A stretch of 64,000 nucleotides of DNA from the NCBI RefSeq assembly GCF_004402705.1, contig NZ_SOFM01000040.1, forward strand, positions 31,362 through 95,361, in the 5' to 3' direction. The translations under genes were made by a program, and so were the position numbers. The stretch comes from Cryobacterium mannosilyticum (GTDB lineage Bacteria; Actinomycetota; Actinomycetes; Actinomycetales; Microbacteriaceae). The notes under the pieces were generated by a model, which did no database searches, was not told the origin of the DNA, and worked only from the letters and a program-made list of their open reading frames with translations. Of this stretch, positions 33,879 through 42,214 are shown one piece after another (the first letter of the stretch is position 1; each line of letters begins with the position of its first letter).

Positions 33879-34716
33879 GCTGACGGGTCGGCCGGCCTGG
33901 GGGTCTGGACCGACCGGACCGGCCGGATCGGTCGGACCGGTCACGCTCGGCGTGCCGCGCTGGATCCTCGCCATCGCCGCGCTCGGCGCGCTCTTCATCG
34001 TGCTGCCGATCGCAGGCATGACGGGCCGGGTGGACTGGGCCCACTTCGGCAGCCTGGTCACTTTGCCGTCCGCGGTCACCGCGCTGCTGCTGAGCCTCCG
34101 AACCGCGGCAGCGAGCACCGTGCTCTGCCTGGTCCTCGGGGTGCCGATGGCCCTGGTGCTGGCCCGGAGCCGGTTCCCCGGGCAGCGGCTGGTGCGCGCC
34201 GCCGTGCTGCTGCCGCTCGTGCTGCCGCCCGTCGTGGGCGGCATCGCCCTGCTGTCGACCTTCGGCCGCCGGGGTCTGCTCGGCCAGAGCTTCGAGGTTC
34301 TCGGCCTGCAAATCGCCTTCTCGACCACCGCCGTCGTGCTCGCCCAGACCTTCGTCGCCCTGCCATTCCTCGTGCTCAGCGTCGAGTCCACCCTCCGGGC
34401 CTCCGGCGCACGCTACGAGGCCGTCGCGGCGACCCTCGGCGCCACCCCCAGCGTCGTGTTCTGGCGGGTGACACTTCCGCTCGTGCTGCCCGGCCTGGTC
34501 TCCGGTGCCGTGCTCGCCTTCGCCCGCGCCCTCGGTGAGTTCGGGGCGACCCTCACCTTCGCCGGCAGCCTCGAGGGAGTCACCCGCACCCTGCCGCTGG
34601 AGATCTACCTGCAGCGGGAGACCGACCCGGATGCCGCGGTGGCGCTGGCGCTCGTGCTCGTTGCCGTGGCCGTGGTGGTCATGGTCGCGACGCACCGGCC
34701 GCGGGTGCTCTCGTGA
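33865..34716 (+). CDS. modB: ModB, molybdate ABC transporter permease
   Basis: 283 residues from a TTG at 33865 inside the end of modA. Five or six hydrophobic segments, starting near WILAIAALGALFIVLPIAG. LGATPSVVFWRVTLPLVLPGLVSGAVLAFARALGEFGATLTFAG is the EAA loop and following helix that contact ModC. The start is uncertain because the first ~30 residues are Gly/Pro-rich and lack membrane character; a GTG at 33952 would begin right before the first helix. It overlaps modC by GTGA. Confidence 0.88.
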   Translation: MALPELTGRPAWGSGPTGPAGSVGPVTLGVPRWILAIAALGALFIVLPIAGMTGRVDWAHFGSLVTLPSAVTALLLSLRTAAASTVLCLVLGVPMALVLARSRFPGQRLVRAAVLLPLVLPPVVGGIALLSTFGRRGLLGQSFEVLGLQIAFSTTAVVLAQTFVALPFLVLSVESTLRASGARYEAVAATLGATPSVVFWRVTLPLVLPGLVSGAVLAFARALGEFGATLTFAGSLEGVTRTLPLEIYLQRETDPDAAVALALVLVAVAVVVMVATHRPRVLS

Positions 34717-35468
34717 CGTTCGAACTGGCGGCCGTGGTCGCCCGGCGTGGCCTCGACGTCTCGTTCGCTGTGGCGCCGGGGGAGACCGTGGCCCTGCTCG
34801 GCTCCAACGGGGCCGGCAAGTCCAGCGTGGTCGAGATCAGCGCCGGGTTGCTCCGGCCCGATGTCGGCCGGGCCAGCCTGGACGGCCGGGTCCTGTTCGA
34901 CCTGGGCCCCGGCCGACCGGGCGTCTGGCTGCCGCCGCACGCCCGCGGCACGGCGCTGCTCGCCCAGGAACCGCTGCTCTTCCCGCACCTCTCGGTGCGG
35001 GACAACGTGGCGTTCGGCCCGCGCAGCGCGGGGGAGTCCCGGGCCAGGTCCCGGGAGGTCGCCGACGAGTGGCTGGCCGCGGCCGAGGTCGCCGACCTCG
35101 CCGACCGGCGGCCGACCGCGCTCTCCGGCGGGCAGGCGCAGCGGGTGGCCGTGGCCAGGGCCCTCGCGGCGGATCCACGGCTGCTGCTGCTCGACGAGCC
35201 GATGACCGCGCTCGATGTGGCCGCGGTGCCCGCGCAGCGCCGGCTCCTGCACCGGGTGCTGGCCGGACGGTCGGTCATCCTGGTCACCCACGACCCGCTG
35301 GACGCCCTGGCCCTCGCCAGCCGGGTGATCGTGCTCGACCGGGGCCGGATCGTCGAGGAGGGCCCGACTCGCGCTGTGTTCGCGCAGCCGCAGACCGAGT
35401 TCACCCGTGCCCTGACCTTCGGCCTCGACCTCTCGGTCGGCCCCGCCGGCCCGGCCGCGGCCACCTGA
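34713..35468 (+). CDS. modC: ModC, molybdate ABC transporter ATPase
   Basis: 251 residues. Walker A GSNGAGKSS, Q-loop LLAQEPLLFPHLSVRDN, signature LSGGQAQRVAVARALA, Walker B LLLLDEP, and switch His in VTHDP are all present. It powers molybdate import through ModB. It is ~100 residues shorter than E. coli ModC because the C-terminal TOBE domain is missing, while the operon's first gene codes a separate Mop-domain regulator. A tandem repeat array begins just after the stop. Confidence 0.92.
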   Translation: MTFELAAVVARRGLDVSFAVAPGETVALLGSNGAGKSSVVEISAGLLRPDVGRASLDGRVLFDLGPGRPGVWLPPHARGTALLAQEPLLFPHLSVRDNVAFGPRSAGESRARSREVADEWLAAAEVADLADRRPTALSGGQAQRVAVARALAADPRLLLLDEPMTALDVAAVPAQRRLLHRVLAGRSVILVTHDPLDALALASRVIVLDRGRIVEEGPTRAVFAQPQTEFTRALTFGLDLSVGPAGPAAAT

Positions 35469-35469
35469 C

Positions 35470-35600
<131 letters not shown>

Positions 35601-35604
35601 CCCT

Positions 35605-35701
35605 GTGCCGAATTCAGGACAAACGGATGCCGGCGACCGGGATTCCGCGTGATTCCGGGGCCCGACCCGCGGCATCCGGGCAGTTCTCCTGAATTGGCCA
35701 C
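35605..35701. repeat. 97-bp palindromic element, copy 2
   Basis: Ends GTGCCGAATTCAGGA (35605-35619) and TCCTGAATTGGCCAC (35687-35701) pair at 13 of 15 positions. Inside them CGGATGCCG (35624-35632) and CGGCATCCG (35670-35678) form a perfect 9-bp stem. Length and ends match copy 1 at 946-1041. Confidence 0.75.
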
Positions 35702-35749
35702 GGTGCGGTCGCGGGCCGTCACGCGGTGCGCAATCCGCGGGCAAAGGAA

Positions 35750-35755
35750 TACGCT
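35750..35755 (+). promoter_or_regulatory. -10 box of a likely leaderless sufS promoter
   Basis: TACGCT ends six bases before the sufS ATG, so transcription probably begins at the start codon. An AAAGGA lies too far upstream (about 15 bases) to be a good ribosome binding site. Confidence 0.4.
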
Positions 35756-35761
35756 TAAACA

Positions 35762-37078
35762 ATGACCGTTCCCACAACCTCGTCCACCCGTGCGACCGCT
35801 CGCCCGTTGACGGACGAGGAGGTGGCCCGGATCCGCAACGACTTCCCCATCCTGGAAACCCGGGTCAACGGGCATCCGTTGAATTATCTGGACTCGGGGG
35901 CCACCTCGCAGAACCCGGTCAGCGTGATGGAGGCGGAGCAGGAGTTCTACGAGCAGCGGAACGCCGCAGTGCATCGCGGGGCGCACACCCTCGCCTTCGG
36001 CGCCACCGAGACGTTCGAGGCCGCCCGCGCCACGGTCGCCGCCTTCATCGGCGCCCAGACCGACGAGGTCGTCTGGACCTCGAATGCCACCGAGGCGGTC
36101 AACCTGGTGGCCTATTCCCTCTCCAACGCGTCGCTCGGCCTCGGCGGCGAGGCGGCGAAGCGGTTCCGGCTCGGCGCGGGCGACGAGATCGTCGTGACCG
36201 AGATGGAGCACCACGCCAACCTGATCCCGTGGCAGCAGCTCGCGCTGCGCACCGGCGCGACCCTGCGGTTCATCCCGGTTCAGGATGACGGCACCCTCGA
36301 CCTGGCCGCCGCGGCCACCGTGATCGGCTCCCGCACCCGCCTGCTCGCCGTCACCCACGCGTCGAACGTCGTCGGCACGATCAATCCCGTCGTCGAGCTC
36401 GTCGCCCTGGCCCGAGCGGTCGGCGCGCTGGTGCTGCTCGACGCCTGCCAGTCGGTGCCGCACCTGCCCGTCGACGTCGCGGCGCTCGACGTGGACTTCG
36501 CCGTCTTCTCCGGCCACAAGATGCTCGGCCCGACCGGCATCGGAGTGCTCTACGGCAAGGCCGGCCTGCTCGCCGACCTGCCGCCGTTCCTCACCGGCGG
36601 CTCGATGATCACGACCGTCGACATGCACACAGCCGAGTTCCTCGCCCCGCCGCAGCGGTTCGAGGCGGGTACCCAGCGCATCTCCCAGGCGATCGCCCTC
36701 GCCGCCGCCGTGGGGTACCTGACCGAGACGGGAATGGAGCGCATCGCGGCCCGGGAGGCGGAGCTCGGCCAGCGCCTCGTCGCGGGGCTCAGCGACATCC
36801 CCGGTGTGCGCGTGCTGGGGCCGGGCCTCGGCGTGGAACGGATCGGCCTGGCCAGCTTCGACCTGGCCGGCGTGCACGCGCACGACGTGGGCCAGTACCT
36901 CGACGAGGCCGGAATCGCGGTGCGGGTCGGGCACCACTGCGCCCAGCCGCTGCACCGGCGCCTCGGCGTGACCGCGTCCACGCGCGCGAGCACCTACCTC
37001 TACACGACCACCGACGAGGTGGACCAGTTCCTGGCAACCCTGCGCGAGGTTGCGCCGTTCTTCGGAGTCCGTTCATGA
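35762..37078 (+). CDS. sufS: SufS-type cysteine desulfurase
   Basis: 438 residues. PLP-binding lysine K253 in VFSGHKMLGPTG, catalytic cysteine C393 in VRVGHHCAQPLHRRLG, and LNYLDSGATSQNPV plus EMEHHANLIPWQ are class II (SufS) features. It removes sulfur from cysteine and passes it to SufU for Fe-S cluster assembly. The sufBCD genes are absent here, so this is a sufS-sufU pair on its own. Fe-S proteins nearby (MoaA, xanthine dehydrogenase) and FdhD all need sulfur from such an enzyme. Confidence 0.94.
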   Translation: MTVPTTSSTRATARPLTDEEVARIRNDFPILETRVNGHPLNYLDSGATSQNPVSVMEAEQEFYEQRNAAVHRGAHTLAFGATETFEAARATVAAFIGAQTDEVVWTSNATEAVNLVAYSLSNASLGLGGEAAKRFRLGAGDEIVVTEMEHHANLIPWQQLALRTGATLRFIPVQDDGTLDLAAAATVIGSRTRLLAVTHASNVVGTINPVVELVALARAVGALVLLDACQSVPHLPVDVAALDVDFAVFSGHKMLGPTGIGVLYGKAGLLADLPPFLTGGSMITTVDMHTAEFLAPPQRFEAGTQRISQAIALAAAVGYLTETGMERIAAREAELGQRLVAGLSDIPGVRVLGPGLGVERIGLASFDLAGVHAHDVGQYLDEAGIAVRVGHHCAQPLHRRLGVTASTRASTYLYTTTDEVDQFLATLREVAPFFGVRS

Positions 37079-37626
37079 CCAGCACCGCGATGCAGCAGCT
37101 CTACCAGCAGATCATCCTCGACCACGCGAAGGCCAGGCACGGCGCCCCGGCCGAGGGATTGCCGCCGATCCCGGCCGCGCCTGCGTCGGTCGTGCCTGCG
37201 TCAGTCGTGCCTGCGGCGGCCGAGCCTGGGTCGGCCGCACCGGGGCCCGACGGGCTGCGGGTGGGCGAGTCGCACCAGGTGAACACCACCTGCGGCGACG
37301 AGGTCACCGTGCGGGTCGGCGTGCGCGGCCCCGGTGAAGAGGCCGTGATCGAAGAGTTCGCCTGGAGCGGTGACGGATGCTCCATCTCGATGGCGTCGGC
37401 ATCCGTGCTTCACGACACCGTGCGTGGCGTGACCGTCGCCGAGGCCAGGGCAATGCTCGACCTCTACCGGGAGATGCTGCGCTCCCGGGGCACGATCAAA
37501 CCCGACGAGGAGATCCTCGGTGACGCGGCCGCCTTCTCCGGCGTCTCCCGCTACCCGGCCAGGGTCAAGTGCGCGATGCTCGCCTGGGTAGCCTTCGAGG
37601 CTGCCCTGCTCCCCGCCGCCGAATAG
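37075..37626 (+). CDS. sufU: SufU-type zinc-dependent sulfurtransferase
   Basis: 183 residues. LYQQIILDHAKARHG at the start, and the SufU zinc ligands C73 and D75 (TTCGDEV), C102 (GDGCSISMASAS) and C166 (RVKCAMLAW). It accepts sulfur from SufS. Between residues 28 and 66 there is an insert of PASVV-type pentapeptides encoded by a 15-bp repeat, where normal SufU has a short loop with the 'NP-N-G' segment. That usual segment (HPRNKG-like) is lost here. It overlaps sufS by ATGA. Confidence 0.9.
   Translation: MTSTAMQQLYQQIILDHAKARHGAPAEGLPPIPAAPASVVPASVVPAAAEPGSAAPGPDGLRVGESHQVNTTCGDEVTVRVGVRGPGEEAVIEEFAWSGDGCSISMASASVLHDTVRGVTVAEARAMLDLYREMLRSRGTIKPDEEILGDAAAFSGVSRYPARVKCAMLAWVAFEAALLPAAE
37180..37239. 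repeat. 15-bp tandem repeat inside sufU
   Basis: Four 15-bp units of the form CCTGCGTCGGTCGTG, the last two diverged. They encode PASVV-PASVV-PAAAE-PGSAA and keep the sufU reading frame. Confidence 0.85.
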
Positions 37627-37741
37627 CATCGCCTGCCCTGTGGTCGGGCCTGCCGAGACCGGAGAATGAATCTTCGAATAAGTTATCCACAAGTAGTGAC
37701 GAACCCTCAAATTTGTGTTCGTGTTTTGGTATCTTCGTGGC

Positions 37742-39796
37742 ATGGACTCACCGGCAGAGCAACTCAGACAGGCAGCGGATGCCGTCGCCCGCCTGGGCTG
37801 CTCCAGCGCCGACCTGGAAGCCCTTCCTGACGCGGTCGTGTTGACCGGTCAGCGGGAGATCGCAAAGGCCCGCCGCCTGCTCGAGGTGTACGCCGCGTGG
37901 ATGGCCGCGACCATCGCCGACCGGTCCCGCCCGGAGCTGGGCCATTCCGGCCTGGCCGCGCAGCAGGGGTTCCTCTCCCCGGAGGCGATGATCCAGAAGG
38001 TCACCGGCTCAAGCAAGAACGAAGCATTCAAGCTCGTCGCCGTCGGCACGATGCTCGCCCGGGCCGAGACCGCCGACCGGCAGGCCGCAGACGGCCTCGG
38101 GTCGCCCGGCGCCGACGGGACTGGCGCTGACGGGACCGACGGCGACGGGGCTGGTGTCGACGGGGCTGGTGTCGATGGTGGTGCGGGCGGCGACTTGGGC
38201 GGTCTCGACGGTCGCGCTGATGGTTCCGGGGCCGGATCTGTGGGCGTCCCGCCCGATCCGGGCAGCCCGGTGTCGTGGCAGGCGCCGATCGCTCGCGCCG
38301 TGACCGCCGGGACCCTCTCCGTCGACGCCGCCGAATCGATTCGCAAGGGCCTGGGCGATATCGACACCGCCGTCACCGCCGACAAACTCGCCACCGCCCT
38401 CACCCGGCTCCTCGCCGAAGCCGGCCAATTGAATGCGGACCAATGCTTCACCCGCGCCCGAAGGATGCGCGACGACCTCGACCAGGCCGGCATCGCCGCC
38501 CGCGAGAAGCAGGCCTACGACGACCGGTTCCTCAAGGTCTACCGCCTCGCCAACGGGATGGTCCGCCTGCACGGGCTCTTCGCCCCCGAAGATGGCGAGT
38601 TCGTGCTCTCCACCTACGACTCGATCACCAGCCCCAGACGCGGCGGGGTGCGCTTCGTCGACAAGAAGCGCAAAGCCTGGGCCAAGGCCGTCCAGGACGA
38701 CCCGCGCAGCACCGCGCAGATCGCCGCGGACTCGTTCGTGCAACTACTCAAGATCGCCGGCGAAGTCGACCCCGGCCAGATGCTCGGCGGCCGCCGCCCC
38801 GCCGTGCGCATCATCGTCACCCAGAAAGACCTCACCAACGCCACCCACGCCAACACCGGTGCCGGTGCCGGCGGCGGCAGCGCAACCCCGGCGCCGGCCG
38901 GCACGTCCCCCTCTATACCAGTAACACCGTCAGAACCCGGCGCCTCCGGAGCACCTGAAGCGCTGGGAGCGCCGGGCAGGTCACTCCTCCGGCCTATTCC
39001 AGCGGCCAGACCTGACACAGCCGCTCCCTCCAGCCAGCCTGGCCAACCCAGCCAACCCAGCGAGCCTGATCTATCCGGCCAACCCAGCGAGCCCGATCTA
39101 TCCGGCCAATCGAGTGCACCCGGCGAACCCGGCCATGCCAGCCAAGCCGGCCAAACCGGCCAAACCGGCCATGCCAGCCAAACCGGCCATGCCAGCCAAA
39201 CCGGCCATGCCAGCCAAACCGACCAAACCGGCCATGCCAGCCAAACCGGCCAAACCGGCCATGCCTGCCAAGCCGACCTGTCCGGCGAGCCCGGCCGGCC
39301 GGGGACGGCCGTGGTCCTGGCGGCCGGGCACGGGTCCATCGAGGGCAGCCCAGCTCCGATCTCCCTCGCCACCGTCGAACGACAACTCTGCGACACCGGC
39401 TACCTCGGAATCCTCTTCGACAACACGGGCCAACCCATCGACGTCGGCAGGGAACAACGCCTCTTCACCCCGGCCCAACGCACCGCCATGGGCGCCCGCG
39501 ACGGCGGCTGCGTCTGGCCCGACTGCGACCGGCCACCTGCCTGGACCGAAGCCCACCACCTCAAGGAGTGGCTCCTCGAACACGGCTACACCGACCTCGC
39601 CGACGGAGTCTGCCTCTGCCACCCCCACCACCTGCTCCTCCACAACACGGCCTGGGTCATCCTCCGGGGCGGCGACCACTACTGGCTGAAGCCACCGGTC
39701 TCGGTCGACCCGAAACAGACGCTCATCCCCCTCCCCAGCAAGACCCACCGCCAACTCGACCCGGGCACGCCAACCCGGGACCGGGACACCGACTGA
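37742..39796 (+). CDS. DUF222/13E12 family HNH endonuclease
   Basis: 684 residues. A long helical DUF222 region is followed by a C-terminal HNH domain: RDGGCVWPDCDRPPAWTEAHHLKEWLLEHGYTDLADGVCLCHPHHLLLHNTAWV, with the CxxC zinc pair and HH/H residues intact. These multicopy actinobacterial genes were first described as the M. tuberculosis 13E12 repeat; their function is not established. Two low-complexity inserts are present: GADGTGADGTDGDGAGVDG near residues 120-150, and a long Gln/Pro/His-rich stretch with GHASQT repeats near residues 430-515. The ATG is chosen where family proteins start. Confidence 0.85.
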   Translation: MDSPAEQLRQAADAVARLGCSSADLEALPDAVVLTGQREIAKARRLLEVYAAWMAATIADRSRPELGHSGLAAQQGFLSPEAMIQKVTGSSKNEAFKLVAVGTMLARAETADRQAADGLGSPGADGTGADGTDGDGAGVDGAGVDGGAGGDLGGLDGRADGSGAGSVGVPPDPGSPVSWQAPIARAVTAGTLSVDAAESIRKGLGDIDTAVTADKLATALTRLLAEAGQLNADQCFTRARRMRDDLDQAGIAAREKQAYDDRFLKVYRLANGMVRLHGLFAPEDGEFVLSTYDSITSPRRGGVRFVDKKRKAWAKAVQDDPRSTAQIAADSFVQLLKIAGEVDPGQMLGGRRPAVRIIVTQKDLTNATHANTGAGAGGGSATPAPAGTSPSIPVTPSEPGASGAPEALGAPGRSLLRPIPAARPDTAAPSSQPGQPSQPSEPDLSGQPSEPDLSGQSSAPGEPGHASQAGQTGQTGHASQTGHASQTGHASQTDQTGHASQTGQTGHACQADLSGEPGRPGTAVVLAAGHGSIEGSPAPISLATVERQLCDTGYLGILFDNTGQPIDVGREQRLFTPAQRTAMGARDGGCVWPDCDRPPAWTEAHHLKEWLLEHGYTDLADGVCLCHPHHLLLHNTAWVILRGGDHYWLKPPVSVDPKQTLIPLPSKTHRQLDPGTPTRDRDTD
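39030..39290. repeat. coding tandem repeats in the HNH gene
   Basis: Imperfect units of 18 bp (GGCCATGCCAGCCAAACC) encode GHASQT hexapeptides, next to copies of a 24-bp type (PSEPDLSG). All keep the reading frame, between the DUF222 and HNH regions of the endonuclease. Confidence 0.85.
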
Positions 39797-40309
39797 CCGG
39801 CAGGTTCACCGGGCCCCGACCGGCAACGCCACCGACAAGTGAGATCGCCGAAGCATGGCACTGGACCACCTCGGGCTCGACAACCGCGGGTTCTCCGGGG
39901 CTCGGGGGCTCGACTTCGCGAGTTCAGGGGTCTCGACGGGCGCGACTTCGCGAGTTCTGGGGTCTCGACGGACTCGACCACCGGTGAGTGGGCCCGCAGG
40001 AGTCATGCCTCCAGGTCTCGACGAGCTCGATCATCGGGGTTTCGGGATCTCGACGAGCTCGATCATCGCGGGATCGCGGGATCGCGGGATCTCGGGGTCT
40101 CGGTGTCGCGGGGTTTCGAGGGGCTCGACCACCGCTAGTTCCGGGGTCTCGAGGGGCTCGACCATCGTGGGGTCTCGGGGTCTCGGGGTCTCGGGGTCTC
40201 GGGGCCTCGGGGTCTCGAGGGGCTCGACCACTGTTGGTCTCGGGGTCTCGAGGGGCTCGACCACTGTGGGGTCTCGCGGTCTCGGCGGGCTTGACCTCCG
40301 GGGCCTGGC
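39797..40309. repeat. repeat-filled gene-free stretch (GGTCTCGAGGGGCTCGACCAC family)
   Basis: 513 bp between the convergent HNH and kinase genes. From about 39900 it is nearly all diverged copies of GGGTCTCGANGGGCTCGACCAC, about ten of them, with shorter GGGTCTCGG and GGGATCGCG runs between. This is the reverse orientation of the GTGGTCGAGC repeat seen elsewhere in the window. No gene is supported in it. Confidence 0.85.
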
Positions 40310-41251
40310 CTAATCCGCGATGGACGAGGCGGAGACCGCAACTCGGTCCCGGAGGGCGCTCTGACGGGCGAGGCGAGGGAGGAGCGCGGCGCCCTCGAGG
40401 GCGCTGGCCATCGGCGAGCGAATGTCGATGGCCGGCCAGAGGGCGCGGAGGCCCTGCTCGAACGGCAGATTGATCTCGGGTGCCCGCAGCACCCCGCCGA
40501 GGCCGCAGACGACCGGGGACTCGCCGGATCCCTCGCCGACGCGGCGCAACCCGGCCGCGACCGAGAGCACGAGTTCGGCGGCCGCGGCGACGCAGATGGC
40601 GGCGGCGACGGCATCCGTCGGGGCCAGCGCGGTGACATGCCGGGAGTACGCCGCGATACGGCTCACACGGCCCGGATCGCCCTGCAGTTCGAGGTAGGCC
40701 GTCTCCAGGTCGGGGAAGTCCTCTCGCACCGCGTCGGTCAGCGCCGAGCGCGGACCGCGCCCATCGTAGTCGCGCATGACCGCGTCGAGGGCGGCGCGGC
40801 CGATCCAGTAGCCACTGCCGGCGTCACCGATCAGGTTGCCCCAGCCGTCGATCCTGGTGACCGCGAACTCGCCGACGGCGAGGGTGACCACGCCGGTGCC
40901 GACCGCGATCACAGCGCCCAGGCCGTCGCCGAGCGCGCCGAGGTACGAGGTGACAGAGTCGTGGGCGAGGCACACCTCGCGCACGCCGAGGGCGCCGGTC
41001 GCCGCGCGCAGCCCGTCGGCGTCGGCGGGAGAGTAGGTGAAGCCGGAGATCCCGGCGCTGACGGTGTGGATGGACGCGCCGGATGCACCGGCCACCCGGG
41101 TGACCACGTCGACCAGCTGCGGGATCAGGTCGGTGTCGGTGCGGATCCCCGCGAACTCGAAGGTCTCCTCGGCAGCGCCTTCGCCGCGAAGCAGCGCCCG
41201 GATGCCGGTCTGGCCGGCATCGATCGACAGGAAACGGGGTCGGTCACTCAT
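40310..41251 (-). CDS. BadF/BadG-type sugar kinase (N-acetylglucosamine kinase-like)
   Basis: 313 residues. An ASKHA-fold kinase: FLSIDAGQTGIRALL (phosphate 1 loop), VCLAHDSVTSYLGAL, IAVGTGVVTLAVG (phosphate 2) and VVCGLGGVLRAPEI (adenosine site). Probably phosphorylates a sugar released by the glycosidases of the operon; N-acetylglucosamine, glucosamine or mannose cannot be told apart. Last gene of the ABC transporter-GH2-GH113 operon. Its ATG overlaps the expected end of the GH113 reading frame by 8 bp. Confidence 0.8.
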   Translation of the reverse strand: MSDRPRFLSIDAGQTGIRALLRGEGAAEETFEFAGIRTDTDLIPQLVDVVTRVAGASGASIHTVSAGISGFTYSPADADGLRAATGALGVREVCLAHDSVTSYLGALGDGLGAVIAVGTGVVTLAVGEFAVTRIDGWGNLIGDAGSGYWIGRAALDAVMRDYDGRGPRSALTDAVREDFPDLETAYLELQGDPGRVSRIAAYSRHVTALAPTDAVAAAICVAAAAELVLSVAAGLRRVGEGSGESPVVCGLGGVLRAPEINLPFEQGLRALWPAIDIRSPMASALEGAALLPRLARQSALRDRVAVSASSIAD

Positions 41252-42214
41252 GAGAGGTCAGTCCTTGCAGGGCACGGTAGTGCTGGGTCAGGAACGCCCC
41301 GGCCGGTTTGCCGTAGACGCAGTAGTCGTCATTCCGGGATGCCTCGCCGGCCGGGTAGAGCCGGGCGGCCAGTCCCAGAGCATGAAACCGAGCATCCACT
41401 CCCGCTCGCCGGCGGCGGCGAACATGTCCTCGTAGTATCCCAGTTGTTCCGCCCCGCTCGGGGAGCCGGGCAGCGCCCAGTCGTTCGGCCTGGCGGCGGA
41501 GCCGGTGCGGCTCGGGCAGCCGGCCTCCATGAAGAAGAACGGTTTGCCGGCTCGGGCGACGACCGGTTCGATCCGGTCGAGTTCGGCCGGGAAGGAGCCC
41601 AGCGGGTAGTAGCCGCTCGAGCTGATCACGTCGACCGCGTCCCACCAGTCGATGTGATCCTCCTGGTACTTGTCACAGTTGTAGGTGACCAGCCCCGAGT
41701 AGACCGTGCGCACGGAGGCGATCAGGATGCGCCAGCGGGCACCCTGGCCGTCGGCGCGCACCATCTCGCAGCCGATGCAGAGCATCTCGCAGCCCTCGGC
41801 CTCGGCCATCCGGGCCGCGTGCAGGATAAACGCCGTGTACGACTCGAACCAGTCGGCCCAGCCGGGCTCGCCGGGCACCTCCCAGTCGAAGAAGCCGATG
41901 TAGGCGCGCCAGGTACCGTCGGCGCAGTTGACCACGGGCTTCAGGCAGACCTTGAGCCCGAGGGCCTTCGCCTCGCGGATCGCCCAGCGCACCTCCTGGT
42001 CGGTGACGGTGGGTTCCCGGTCGAACGGGATCTCGGTCGACTGCGCGTTCTCCTGCACGGCCGCGTAGGCCAGGGCGGTCCAGTTGACGCCGTGCTCGCT
42101 CATCCGGGCCATCGAGCTCCGAGCCTCGGCGGTGGCCCAGTCCCCGCGCACCCCGGTCCAGCCCCAGGTCATCCCGCAGACCGGGCCGTCGAGCGCCTCG
42201 GCGGCGGCGGTCAC
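41244..42214 (-). pseudogene. GH113-like beta-mannanase, frameshifted near the 3' end
   Basis: A glycoside hydrolase with MTWGWTGVRGDWATAEA near the start, VCLKPVVNCADGTWRAYIGFFDWE and the nucleophile-type segment FFFMEAGCPSRTG late, as in GH113 endo-beta-mannanases; cytoplasmic, without signal peptide. After MLGFMLWDWP the frame turns into a run of unrelated residues and stops at 41288. The expected ending, ARLYPAGEASRNDDYCVYGKP, is present in the next frame and stops at 41244, overlapping the kinase start. One missing base near 41361-41369 (a CG-rich run) explains this. GTG start at 42214 overlaps the GH2 stop. Either a recent mutation or a sequencing error; catalytic residues lie before the shift. 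Confidence 0.8.
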
